From positions 240,441-304,440 of the forward strand of contig NZ_JAHBCL010000001.1 of assembly GCF_018390735.1 (NCBI RefSeq): a DNA stretch of 64,000 nt, given 5' to 3'. The first letter of the stretch is position 1. Every line of letters begins with the position of its first letter. The position numbers and the translations under genes were made by a program. The notes under the pieces are model-generated. The model was given only the letters and a program-made list of their open reading frames with translations. It ran no database searches and was not told the origin of the DNA. Positions 27,243 to 35,799 of the stretch are shown here, piece after piece. This DNA comes from Fusibacter paucivorans (GTDB lineage Bacteria > Bacillota > Clostridia > Peptostreptococcales > Acidaminobacteraceae).

Positions 27243-28406
27243 TTATGCAATCTCCTTTCCAAGTATTGTCGAAGGTTCCGCTTCCCGATGTGATATGATA
27301 ATCGAATCAAATAGTGCTATAAGCTGTTCAAAGACGCTTTGCCAGCTCCTCGCTTTCACAAGCTGCATGCCCCTTAACGCAAACGTCTTTCGAATCGCCG
27401 GCTGCATCATGTTCGAAAGATAATGATTAAAACTTTGTGAATCTCGAGGTTTTGCCAAATAACCGCTTTCATTGTGAACAATCAAATTTTTCACACCGCC
27501 TTCATTCACCCCCAGAACCGGCAAACCTGACGCATAAGCTTCCAGTACCACATTGCCAAACGTCTCAAACGATGACGGAAAGACAAAAGCATCTGCCGAC
27601 GCATAGATTTCAGCGAGTGCTTCATCTTTTTTGTATCCTGTAAAAATTACATTCTCCGGCATCTCTTGTTTCAGATGATTCATCATTGGGCCTTCTCCTG
27701 TGATGACGAGCAATACCTCATCTCGATACTGTGCATTAAGATAACGCATTCCCTCAATCAATAAAAACAGATCTTTTTCATAGGAAAGCCGTCCAACATA
27801 GAGCAGCACCGTTTTGCCGTCAGCCTGCCATGCAGCACGTAGCGCATCACTTCGTTTTTTAGGTGAAAACAGCGCTTCATCAATGCCGCGGCTGAACAGT
27901 GCAACACGCTTAATCCCTTTACCAAGCAGTTGTGTCTTCGTCTCAAGTGAAGGCGTCACGGTCAATTGCGCTTCATTGTGAAACCACAAGAGGTACTTTT
28001 CCAGTGATTTTTCCAAAAACCACAGATTATAGGCTTTTAAGATGGTGCCGAAGTTGGTTGAATAGTTGGAGACAACGGGAATATTATGTTTTTTGCCGTA
28101 CATTAAACCCGTCAGTCCCATATTGAATTCTGTCATTAGAAAGATAATATCGGGCTGAAAATCAGCGAGTTTTTTGGTAAGCTTGCCCATATTGGGGAGT
28201 GTAAAACGACATTCAGGGTAGAGAAAAAATGGGGCGGAGAAAAAGCTTTCAATATGATAAGGCGTTGATTCCATACCATTTTGTTCCGGCGTTATGAAGA
28301 GGTGTTCGTGTCCGTTCGCTCTTAAAAAATCGCCAAATCGGCTCAGTGTATTGGTAACACCATTAACTTGCGGAAGGAATGTATCCGTAAAAATCGCGAT
28401 GCGCAT
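27243..28406 (-). CDS. GT4 family glycosyltransferase (diglucosyl/mannosyl-diacylglycerol type)
   Basis: A 387-residue GT-B glycosyltransferase. The N-terminus RIAIFTDTFLPQVNGVTNT is the hallmark of MgtA/UgtA-type GT4 enzymes that glycosylate diacylglycerol or phosphatidylinositol with UDP-glucose or GDP-mannose. The donor-binding region has VLLYVGRLSYEKD and the EX7E-containing FPSSFETFGNVVLEAYASGLPV. The ATG at 28406 has GGAGG six bases upstream and lies inside the 3' end of the phospholipase-like gene. Membrane glycolipid synthesis is the likely role; the sugar is unknown. Confidence 0.85.
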   Translation of the reverse strand: MRIAIFTDTFLPQVNGVTNTLSRFGDFLRANGHEHLFITPEQNGMESTPYHIESFFSAPFFLYPECRFTLPNMGKLTKKLADFQPDIIFLMTEFNMGLTGLMYGKKHNIPVVSNYSTNFGTILKAYNLWFLEKSLEKYLLWFHNEAQLTVTPSLETKTQLLGKGIKRVALFSRGIDEALFSPKKRSDALRAAWQADGKTVLLYVGRLSYEKDLFLLIEGMRYLNAQYRDEVLLVITGEGPMMNHLKQEMPENVIFTGYKKDEALAEIYASADAFVFPSSFETFGNVVLEAYASGLPVLGVNEGGVKNLIVHNESGYLAKPRDSQSFNHYLSNMMQPAIRKTFALRGMQLVKARSWQSVFEQLIALFDSIIISHREAEPSTILGKEIA

Positions 28407-28989
28407 CATAGACCTCCTCTGTTTTTTCAATCATCAATTCACCCATCAACTGCTTAATAGTGCTAAACGCAAAGGCTATATCCGTTTGATATGTTTCTGG
28501 ATGCTGTTTGTAAAAGGCAATCCTATCCATCAAATGGCACTTGACGGTTTCAGGCGAATACCCTAGAAACAGCGTGTCCCCGTTTTCGAGCCATGCCTCA
28601 ACAATTGATAAACTCCGATCATTCTTAATTTGTGCCTGTATTGCAAAGTGCAGCTTGAATTCATAAAAGAGATGCGCCATAATATTTGCTTTAATATAAG
28701 GCTGCTTTGCATGGTATTTACAAAAGTAGTCACATAGAAAATGACATGAAATACCAAGCGCCAATGACCGTTCTCGCCTTGTCAGAGCAGTATTCTGTGC
28801 TGTCAGCATGTTTTCATAAAAAACAGTAAATGTCTCCTCAAAATGGTGCTTAAGATTCGCCATTTTTGAAATATCCGGTTTAATATTGCCATAGATAAAG
28901 GCAAATCGATCAATTTTAAATGACGGTCGTCGCTTCTTCATTTGTTTTATATAGTATTGGCCGATCTTTATATGTGTAAAAACCACCAT
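28363..28989 (-). CDS. Zinc-dependent phospholipase C family-like protein
   Basis: A 208-residue helical protein similar to the zinc-dependent phospholipase C/S1-P1 family proteins common in Clostridia. It has FIYGNIKPDIS, then a histidine-rich ISCHFLCDYFCKYHAKQ likely to bind zinc, and further HHFEETF upstream. No signal peptide is seen. The start at 28989 (MVVFTHIKIGQ) has AGGGGGTG; an earlier ATG at 29010 lacks one. It overlaps the GT4 start by 44 bases, so the two are coupled. Activity on membrane lipid would suit a glycolipid operon, but is inferred. Confidence 0.65.
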   Translation of the reverse strand: MVVFTHIKIGQYYIKQMKKRRPSFKIDRFAFIYGNIKPDISKMANLKHHFEETFTVFYENMLTAQNTALTRRERSLALGISCHFLCDYFCKYHAKQPYIKANIMAHLFYEFKLHFAIQAQIKNDRSLSIVEAWLENGDTLFLGYSPETVKCHLMDRIAFYKQHPETYQTDIAFAFSTIKQLMGELMIEKTEEVYDAHRDFYGYIPSAS

Positions 28990-29015
28990 CTTTAGCACCC
29001 CCTTTTTCATAAAAA

Positions 29016-29031
29016 TAACATTTCTATGTTA
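29016..29031. promoter_or_regulatory. Dyad before the phospholipase-GT4 operon
   Basis: TAACAT-N4-ATGTTA, 27 bases upstream of the first start codon of the operon. Placement fits an operator; the protein is unknown. Confidence 0.3.
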
Positions 29032-29129
29032 AAGAATGTGCAGAGAATTGTAAGCGTCTGATTAAATCAAAGCAAAATATAAACGTTGATCTCTTTTTGT
29101 CGTTAACCCTTCATTCTGCTTGATCATTA

Positions 29130-29160
29130 AAAAAAGCCAAGCATCTAGATGCTTAGCTTT
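29130..29160 (-). terminator. Terminator of the kce-thl-tct operon
   Basis: Stem AAAGCTAAGCATCT/AGATGCTTGGCTTT (one mismatch) followed by TTTTTTT on the minus strand, about 140 bases after the tctC stop. Confidence 0.85.
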
Positions 29161-29301
29161 TAATCGAGATTGAAATTTAACGATTAATGTGCAGGAGACC
29201 CGTCTCAAAATGTGATTCTTGCTCAATATTATAATCGTTAACGCCGCTTGAGGCATTACGACAATACCTCAACACTTTTTTAATGACTATTTGATGCAAT
29301 G

Positions 29302-30264
29302 CTATTGTGTCACATTCTCCAAAAGCACTTTGTTCGCTTCAAAGCCTTCCTGACAAAGTGTTTTGTATTCATCTCCCGAGATATAGGATGCCGGCAATTG
29401 CAGTTTGACCATTAGATCTTGGAACTCCTGATCTTCAAATGCCTTTGCAAAAGCTTCTCTCAAAATTTTTAAGTTTTCTTCTGAAATACCTGCTGGCGCA
29501 CCCAGTCCAACATAGGATTGTATCGATGCATCTTCATAACCCAGTTCCTCTAAAGTCTCAACATCCGGTGCCTCATCCCATCGTTTTGAACTCGCAGATG
29601 CCAACAGTTTCAGCTCTCCGGTTTCAAGAAACGGCACAACACTTGAAATAATGCCCACGGTTGCTTCAACGTGACCGCCCAATACCGCCGTCACCGCATC
29701 ACTACCCGAGCTAAACGGTACGTAATTAAAGATGACATCTTCTTTTTCCGCTATTTTTTGCATCGCAAACGGCTGCGGATAACCGGATGCACTGAAAGCC
29801 ATACCACCATTTTCCCGTGCCGCATTTACCAAATCTTCTATGGTATTATAAGGTGAGTCACTCTTGACGGCAATACCATAACGGTATTCACCATAACCCA
29901 TGATAAAATCAAAATCATCAATGGTATACGGCACCGTCATTTGGTACGGCAAGATCGCCAGTGGCGAGTAAGTCAGCGTGCCAATGGTATAGCCGTCATT
30001 TTTACTGTTTTGAACTTCAATAACCCCGGTACTGCCGCTGCCGCCGGATTTGTTTTCAATGGTCACCGGTACCCCAAGCGACGCTTCTGCTGCTTTTGCC
30101 AATGCCCTTGCACTGAGGTCTGTAGACCCGCCGCCACCGTAATTGACAACGAGCGTGATGGCTTCAGCGGGAAATTTTTCCTCTGTCTTTGTCTGTGTAC
30201 AGCCGCTGAAAAGTACCAATGTCATACAACAAACCAATAACAATGCCATAAACTTCTTCATCAT
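29302..30264 (-). CDS. tctC: Tripartite tricarboxylate transporter substrate-binding lipoprotein
   Basis: A 320-residue extracytoplasmic binding protein of the Bug/TctC family. The signal peptide ends in lipobox LFSGC; mature sequence shows ITLVVNYGGGGSTDLSARALA and VENKSGGSGSTGV-like (here IENKSGGSGSTG), the two loops that grip a carboxylate. The ATG at 30264 has AAGGAG. It is the last gene of the six-gene operon, after TctB and TctA. Ligand unknown; many Bug proteins bind dicarboxylates, hydroxy acids or amino acids, which fits the enzymes upstream. Confidence 0.93.
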   Translation of the reverse strand: MMKKFMALLLVCCMTLVLFSGCTQTKTEEKFPAEAITLVVNYGGGGSTDLSARALAKAAEASLGVPVTIENKSGGSGSTGVIEVQNSKNDGYTIGTLTYSPLAILPYQMTVPYTIDDFDFIMGYGEYRYGIAVKSDSPYNTIEDLVNAARENGGMAFSASGYPQPFAMQKIAEKEDVIFNYVPFSSGSDAVTAVLGGHVEATVGIISSVVPFLETGELKLLASASSKRWDEAPDVETLEELGYEDASIQSYVGLGAPAGISEENLKILREAFAKAFEDQEFQDLMVKLQLPASYISGDEYKTLCQEGFEANKVLLENVTQ

Positions 30265-30340
30265 AACCTTTTCTCCTTCATCATTTTTATAGTTACTACC
30301 GTGCGTCGGCAATATGATAAATCTGTGCTTGCTGCTGATT

Positions 30341-31858
30341 TTACAAAATCGCTTGCTGTTTTTCTCTTTGACGCTCTTTGCGCTTCCTGTTTAAAATATT
30401 GTAAACGGAATACAGCGTAATCAGCCAGAAGACCCAAGTAATTGGTGTTGAAAAAAAGATACTCAATTGATTATTTGAAATGAGCAACGCCTGCCTGAGG
30501 TTGAGCTCAAATATTGGCGAGAGAATAAATCCGATCATCATCGTCGCCGGTGAAAAATCAAATTTCACCATGATATAGCCAATGATAGCAAACATCATCA
30601 TAATCCATATGTCAAAAATACTTTGATTGAGTGCGTAAACGCCAACGATACAAAACATGAGTACCACCGGATAAATGATCGTCGTCTCCAGTCGTGCGAT
30701 CCTTGAAAATCCCTTATGGGTCAGCATAACAATGATAAACAGCACGATATTTGACAGAATAAGCCCCGCATAGATGCTGTAAACCAATTCGGGAGCTTCT
30801 CTAAAGATAAGCGGTCCCGGCGTTAACCCTTGGATCATAAAAGCGCCTATGAGAATTGCAGCAACCGTATCCCCAGGGACACCAAGGGCGAGCAGCGGTA
30901 TTAAATTCGCACCGCAAACCGCATTATTCGCCGTTTCTGCAGCGGCAATCCCCTCTAGTGATCCCTCCCCAAAAAGATCTGGATTTTTCGAATTTCGCTT
31001 GGCCATATCATAGCCGATATATGCCGCCAACGTTGGGCCAAGGCCCGGAAGAGAACCAATACCGCATCCAATTAAAGCAGACCGCATCATGCTCTTAAAA
31101 CTCTGCTTCATCTCTGAAAATGACAGGCGATCATCTTCTCGGCAGGTTGGCGGCGGCAAATGTGCACTGACTCGCCCCATTGATACGGATTCAATTTGTC
31201 TAAATATTTCAGATACGGCTAACGATCCAATGAGCATGACGACAAGGCTAAGGCCGCTTCCCAAGTAGGGAATCCCAAACGTAAACCTCGGAACTGAATA
31301 AATGGGGTCGAGCCCCACCATACCAAAGAGAAGTCCTAAAATACCGCCAATCAATCCTTTGATCACAGATTTCCCTGCCGCAGAGGCAATAATCGTCAGT
31401 GAAAAGATCATGAGCACTGTATATTCCCCCGGACCAAATTTTAGTGCATACCTTGCAATAGGCTCAGCAATGATAATGAGGACAATTGAGCTGAATAGGC
31501 AGCCAAATATAGAACTCGTAATCGCCATTTTAATGGCTTTGCCGGCCTTGCCCTGTAGCGCGAGTTTAAAACCGTCTGCCGCTGTTGCCGCGGATGCAGG
31601 TGTTCCCGGCGTCGCAAGCAGGATGGCCGACAGACTCCCGCCAAAGATACCGCCGTTGTATGCACCGAGAAGCATTACCAGCGATTGAACGGGTGTAATA
31701 TAAAATGTCAATGGAATAATAAGCGCAATTGCCATTGTCGATGTCAATCCGGGAATCGCACCCATGATAAGCCCTAATGCAACACCGCCTATTAAGAATA
31801 TTAAATTGTGAATATTGAGAACAATATCACCAAACCCCTGTAACAATAATAAAAACAA
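30341..31858 (-). CDS. tctA: Tripartite tricarboxylate transporter large permease
   Basis: A 505-residue membrane protein with about eleven or twelve helices, the transport subunit of the TTT family, driven by a cation gradient. Signatures are GLIMGAIPGLTSTMAIAL near the N-terminus, LLATPGTPASAATAADG, and IGCGIGSLPGLGPTLAAYIGYD in the second half. The start is TTG at 31858 with GGGAGGG upstream. It lies between tctB and tctC. Confidence 0.95.
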   Translation of the reverse strand: MFLLLLQGFGDIVLNIHNLIFLIGGVALGLIMGAIPGLTSTMAIALIIPLTFYITPVQSLVMLLGAYNGGIFGGSLSAILLATPGTPASAATAADGFKLALQGKAGKAIKMAITSSIFGCLFSSIVLIIIAEPIARYALKFGPGEYTVLMIFSLTIIASAAGKSVIKGLIGGILGLLFGMVGLDPIYSVPRFTFGIPYLGSGLSLVVMLIGSLAVSEIFRQIESVSMGRVSAHLPPPTCREDDRLSFSEMKQSFKSMMRSALIGCGIGSLPGLGPTLAAYIGYDMAKRNSKNPDLFGEGSLEGIAAAETANNAVCGANLIPLLALGVPGDTVAAILIGAFMIQGLTPGPLIFREAPELVYSIYAGLILSNIVLFIIVMLTHKGFSRIARLETTIIYPVVLMFCIVGVYALNQSIFDIWIMMMFAIIGYIMVKFDFSPATMMIGFILSPIFELNLRQALLISNNQLSIFFSTPITWVFWLITLYSVYNILNRKRKERQREKQQAIL

Positions 31859-31892
31859 ACGATCCCTCCCTTACATACCATCGTCATATTCT

Positions 31893-32351
31893 TTATGGCA
31901 AATGTATTTGCATGAGCTTTGTAAAGAAAATCATAATCCCCAGCGGTACGAGAACAGATACCCCAATCAATTTTATACGATTTCTTTGACCAAAAGCATA
32001 CATAAGTGCCGCCAATGATGCCACAGTCGTTATCATATAACCGATATGGGAAACGACAACCGTGTAAACAATCAATACTCCTAAAGAGAAAAAGACCAGT
32101 TTCATTTCAGAAAGTGCTACCTTATAAACTTTCTGATTGGCTTTATGCCGATTTAAGTGCCCAGTAACGCTCAGTGCAATCGACAGCACAAACATGATAA
32201 TCGCCAAAATTTTAGGCAGTGTCTGCGGCTCTACAGGCACTTTTTTAACATGCCCGATCTGAGATGGGATTACCCAGAAATATAACAAAAGCGTCAAGAG
32301 ACCAATAACGATACCACCGTACTTTTCAACGCTGCTCTCTTTAATTTCCAA
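31893..32351 (-). CDS. tctB: Tripartite tricarboxylate transporter small permease
   Basis: A 152-residue four-helix membrane protein, the small TTT subunit (TctB). Helices are GGIVIGLLTLLLYFWV, LAIIMFVLSIALSV, LVFFSLGVLIVYTVVV and LIGVSVLVPLGIMIFF. The start is TTG at 32351, eight bases after GGGGGG that follows the thiolase stop; a longer frame reaching 32438 lies inside the thiolase gene. Poorly conserved in sequence, as usual, and identified by position and topology. Confidence 0.85.
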   Translation of the reverse strand: MEIKESSVEKYGGIVIGLLTLLLYFWVIPSQIGHVKKVPVEPQTLPKILAIIMFVLSIALSVTGHLNRHKANQKVYKVALSEMKLVFFSLGVLIVYTVVVSHIGYMITTVASLAALMYAFGQRNRIKLIGVSVLVPLGIMIFFTKLMQIHLP

Positions 32352-32364
32352 TTTTAATCCCCCC

Positions 32365-33567
32365 TTAATATATATTCTCAAATGCGACGGACATGCCCAT
32401 GCCGCCTGCAATACAAATGGTTGCCAATCCAAAGGCACTGTCTCTGCGCTTCATTTCATGAATCAACGTCGTCACAATACGGCCACCTGAACAGCCCAGC
32501 GGATGCCCCAGCGCAATGGCGCCGCCATTGACATTGACAATTTTCTCATCAAACCCAAGTCTGTCAATGCAGGCAATGGTCTGTGCAGCAAACGCTTCGT
32601 TGATTTCGACTAATGACATATGTTTGAGACCAATGCCTCTGGGTTTCAGCATTGCCATTAATTTTTCTGTCGATGCCACAGGACCGATCCCCATCATTCT
32701 CGGGTCAACACCTGCCGCAGCACCTGCCAAGATCTTCACTAACGGCTTTAAGCCCAGTGTTTTCGCTCGTTCCGCTGACATCATCACCAATGCCACGGCA
32801 CCATCATTCCTGCCAGATGCGTTTCCGGCAGTCACCGTTCCCTCTGGCATAATGGTGCGAAGTTTTGAAAGTTTTTCCAAACTGGTATCCCGCCGTGGAA
32901 ATTCATCGGTGTCAAAGAGCAGCGGCTCTCCTTTTTTCTGCCGAATGACAATTGGTAAAATCTCATCCAAAAATCGGCCTGAATCAATGGCCGCAGTAGC
33001 TTTCTGCTGACTTTGAAGTGCAAATAAGTCTTGTGCCGCTCTGGAGATATCATATTGTTTTGCCACATTTTCAGCCGTCTCAATCATATTGAAGACGCCG
33101 AACTTATCTGCCGGTTGAGATCGTGGCTGACTCTCAACATTAGGATCCAACAGCATGGTATTGCCACTTCCAAGGCCATAACGTGCATTTCGGATATAAA
33201 ATGGCGCCGTACTCATGCTTTCAACCCCTGCTGCGATTACAATATCAGATAATCCCGTCTGTATCTGCATCATAGCATTTAAAATAGCCTGCATGCCGGA
33301 GGCACACTGTCTATGAACCGTATAAGCCGGCATATCAATAGGGAGATCTGACATCAACGATGCCACTCTGGCAATATTGGGTGCATCGGTTGACTGCTTA
33401 GCCTGTCCACAGATCACTTCATCAATTTCTGATTTATGGATCCCCGTCGCTTTAACCACACCGTCAATAACAATACTCGTCAGGGCTTCAGCCGACATAC
33501 CGCCAAGCGTTCCACCCAGTTTGCCAATTGGCGTTCTCAACGCTTCTACGACGACAACCTCTCTCAT
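32365..33567 (-). CDS. thl: Acetyl-CoA acetyltransferase (thiolase)
   Basis: A 400-residue degradative/biosynthetic type thiolase that splits acetoacetyl-CoA with CoA into two acetyl-CoA. The nucleophile Cys88 is in HRQCASGMQ; the second half has NVNGGAIALGHPLGCSGGRI (His of the active site) and the second cysteine in CIAGGMGMS. The more usual GHPIGASGAR is changed to GHPLGCSGGR. GGAGGTG precedes the ATG. In this operon the acetoacetyl-CoA would come from the BKACE reaction two genes upstream. Confidence 0.95.
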   Translation of the reverse strand: MREVVVVEALRTPIGKLGGTLGGMSAEALTSIVIDGVVKATGIHKSEIDEVICGQAKQSTDAPNIARVASLMSDLPIDMPAYTVHRQCASGMQAILNAMMQIQTGLSDIVIAAGVESMSTAPFYIRNARYGLGSGNTMLLDPNVESQPRSQPADKFGVFNMIETAENVAKQYDISRAAQDLFALQSQQKATAAIDSGRFLDEILPIVIRQKKGEPLLFDTDEFPRRDTSLEKLSKLRTIMPEGTVTAGNASGRNDGAVALVMMSAERAKTLGLKPLVKILAGAAAGVDPRMMGIGPVASTEKLMAMLKPRGIGLKHMSLVEINEAFAAQTIACIDRLGFDEKIVNVNGGAIALGHPLGCSGGRIVTTLIHEMKRRDSAFGLATICIAGGMGMSVAFENIY

Positions 33568-33591
33568 ACGCTTTCACCTCCTTATAATGAT

Positions 33592-34551
33592 CTAAATCTG
33601 CTCATCCATCAGCGATTTCGTTGCTTTTAATACTTTTAGCAGCATTTTATCGCGTTTCTTTTGAACGTCCTCAGCAGATCGTCCTTGATAATCATAAAAT
33701 CCTTTGCCTGTTTTGACGCCAAGTTCGCCGCGTTCAACTTTGTCAAAGAGACAAGGTGGTCTCTCAGGCATTTCAGGCATTACGTAACTGCCGTTGATAA
33801 TATTGTTGGCACTGATGTCCAATCCTGTAAAATCGTAACGCTGTACCAGCCCCAAAACCATGCCTCTCAGCATAAAACTCGACTTAACCGCCAGATCAAT
33901 TTGTTCCGGCGTACAGTAACCATTATCGAGCAGATAAAAAATCTCTGTATTCAAAATAATTTGGAAGCGATTAATCATATAACCCGGCAAAAATTTTTCG
34001 AGCTTCACAGGAACTTTCTCGCATTTGGTTAAAAGCGACATGACCGTGTTCAGCGTCTCCTCCGATGTCTGTTCATTCACTGCCACTTCTACCAGCGGTA
34101 CAATATGCGGCGGTGCAAAGAAATGCGCGGCAGCCATTGATCGAAGCCTTCTCTCAGGCATTAGTGAAAAGGGATTGAGTGCCGATGCGTTGGATACGAT
34201 AATAACATCTGGCGAAAGCAGTGCATCCATTTCCCGATAAACCAATTGTTTAATCTCCGGTTTCTCGGAAACGGATTCGATGACGAATTGTGCGTCCGCG
34301 ACTGCTGCCGCCATTGTATCGACAATGGCAATACGGTCAAGCACAGCTGTGACTGCTTCGGCTGCTAAATACCCTTCTTCAACAAATGTTTCCAGATTGA
34401 CGCGGATCATCTTTTTAGCATTTTGGCGCTTTTCAGTATCAATATCAAAGAGTACAACTTCATATGCGTGCATTGCAAACACTTGTGCAATCCCCGGCCC
34501 CATTGTGCCGGCGCCAATAATAGCAATTTTCTTAATCATTTCAAGTTTCAT
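33592..34551 (-). CDS. 3-hydroxyacyl-CoA dehydrogenase family enzyme, probably a free 3-hydroxy acid dehydrogenase
   Basis: A 319-residue NAD-dependent dehydrogenase. The Rossmann motif GAGTMGPGIAQVFA is at ~13-26 and the active-site region reads SNASAL...AAHFFAPPHIVPLVEV. The PP-x-x-PLVEV form resembles lambda-crystallin and L-carnitine dehydrogenase more than the HFFNP-x-x-MKLVE of true Hbd, suggesting a free acid rather than a CoA thioester. Length (about 320) also fits that branch. It overlaps the BKACE gene by 11 bases, so its beta-keto acid product is probably handed to that enzyme. The exact substrate is not determinable. Confidence 0.8.
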   Translation of the reverse strand: MKLEMIKKIAIIGAGTMGPGIAQVFAMHAYEVVLFDIDTEKRQNAKKMIRVNLETFVEEGYLAAEAVTAVLDRIAIVDTMAAAVADAQFVIESVSEKPEIKQLVYREMDALLSPDVIIVSNASALNPFSLMPERRLRSMAAAHFFAPPHIVPLVEVAVNEQTSEETLNTVMSLLTKCEKVPVKLEKFLPGYMINRFQIILNTEIFYLLDNGYCTPEQIDLAVKSSFMLRGMVLGLVQRYDFTGLDISANNIINGSYVMPEMPERPPCLFDKVERGELGVKTGKGFYDYQGRSAEDVQKKRDKMLLKVLKATKSLMDEQI

Positions 34552-35410
34552 ATATGCAGTCCTTTGTTTTATTGGGGCGCCTTCGCAAGCCTAAAATCTG
34601 TCTCGCTTCCTCAGCGGTCGCAATCTCACGCCCTGCCAGTTTAGCGATTTTAACAGCTCTTGTCACAAGCTGTGCATTGGTTGCCAAAACACCTTTTTCT
34701 AAAAAAATATTATCTTCTAACCCCACTCTGAGCCCGTTGCATCCCTCCGCAAGTCCTGCGAGCAGCATTGGCAGATGACTTTTGCCAATCCCGGTTATCG
34801 ACCACGTCGAATTAGGCTGAAGTTTAGGCAGCAAATAGGCGAGACTTTCAACATTCCCGGGCATACCGCCCGAAACCCCCAAGACGAACTGGTAATGCAG
34901 CGGTGGTTTTAAATCGCCTTTACGTACATAATAATTGACATTTTGAATCATGCCGCCGTCAAAGATTTCTATTTCGGGTTTGACGGCCAGTGTCTGTGTG
35001 AGCGTTCCCAGCGTCTCTAAAAATTTCGGCGAATTTAGAAAGACATAACTGTTCGCCCAGTTCATAGAGCCGGGATCAAATGAACACATTTCCGGCTTGA
35101 GAACAGGTAAATGCGCCAATCGCATTTCATCTGAAAAGGCGCTGCCGGATGTAGTAAGATTCAGAACGACATCGAGTTGTTCCTTTTCAAGTGCTGCTTC
35201 TACTTTCTCTACAACTGTTACAAAGCGCTCTGTCGACATTGTATTCTTGCCTGCATCATCCCGCACGTGAATATGTGCAATCGCCGCACCAGCCTTCGCT
35301 ACCCTGACGACATCTTCGGCAATTTCATCCGGTGTAATGGGCACATAAGGCGTTTGTGCTTTTGTCGTTCCCGCACCGCACAGCGCCGCAGTGATTATAA
35401 GCTTTTCCAT
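34541..35410 (-). CDS. kce: Beta-keto acid cleavage enzyme (BKACE/Kce family)
   Basis: A 289-residue TIM-barrel zinc enzyme. Family members condense a beta-keto acid with acetyl-CoA to give acetoacetyl-CoA and a shortened product; Kce itself acts on 3-keto-5-aminohexanoate in lysine fermentation. Zinc ligands His47 and His49 are in HIHVRD and the C-terminal VGLEDNIF keeps the Arg/Glu/Asp set. In Kce the start of the barrel reads GAETT; here it is GAGTT, so the usual Glu14 is glycine. The start at 35410 has GAGAGG. First gene of a sigma-54-driven operon. No other lysine-fermentation genes are here, so another beta-keto acid is likely. Confidence 0.85.
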   Translation of the reverse strand: MEKLIITAALCGAGTTKAQTPYVPITPDEIAEDVVRVAKAGAAIAHIHVRDDAGKNTMSTERFVTVVEKVEAALEKEQLDVVLNLTTSGSAFSDEMRLAHLPVLKPEMCSFDPGSMNWANSYVFLNSPKFLETLGTLTQTLAVKPEIEIFDGGMIQNVNYYVRKGDLKPPLHYQFVLGVSGGMPGNVESLAYLLPKLQPNSTWSITGIGKSHLPMLLAGLAEGCNGLRVGLEDNIFLEKGVLATNAQLVTRAVKIAKLAGREIATAEEARQILGLRRRPNKTKDCIYET

Positions 35411-35450
35411 GCAAACCTCTCTTTCCATCATTTTTCTTGCACTTTACTAT

Positions 35451-35469
35451 AAAGCAATTATCGCGCCAA
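35451..35469 (-). promoter_or_regulatory. Sigma-54 promoter of the kce operon
   Basis: Minus strand TTGGCGCG-ATAA-TTGCTTT: GG (35467-35466) and GC (35455-35454) spaced by ten bases, a near-perfect -24/-12 element, 41 bases before the kce start codon. Confidence 0.8.
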
Positions 35470-35493
35470 AATAAAGACTGCCGTATCCGAAAT

Positions 35494-35515
35494 GCCTAAG
35501 CGCTGTATTTTAGGC
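35494..35515. promoter_or_regulatory. Candidate enhancer (activator) site
   Basis: Inverted repeat GCCTAA-N10-TTAGGC, about 30 bases upstream of the sigma-54 -24 element and between it and the divergent activator gene. Six-base arms with a ten-base spacer fit a dimeric activator; the distance is short for a looping enhancer. Confidence 0.5.
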
Positions 35516-35799
35516 GTTTCTACTAAAAAACAGCAAGCATCTCCACCGATATTTAAGTTTTTTTTTAGGTTGTTTATTAGGTTTTCAGGTGATATGATAA
35601 TATTGAAATGCGCTCCAACGATCGGTCTCAGTCGCATTTGAACAGAACATGAGTCGACTATAAATGAGATTTAAAACAAGATTTGAATAAATTTTGAAAG
35701 CCTTTGAAAGCAGTCTAAACAGAGTATAAATGCGGCATCAAGAGGTTTAAAAGGGTATTTAGAGACTTTTAGACATTTTTAATGAAGGGAGTCTGAACA

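Noticed and set aside
29062..29256. Minus-strand open frame of 64 codons after tctC
   Set aside because: It runs through the strong operon terminator at 29130-29160 and lacks a ribosome site.
34541..35410. Lysine fermentation cluster
   Set aside because: Only the BKACE resembles that pathway; aminomutases, Kdd and Kal are absent and the accompanying genes differ.
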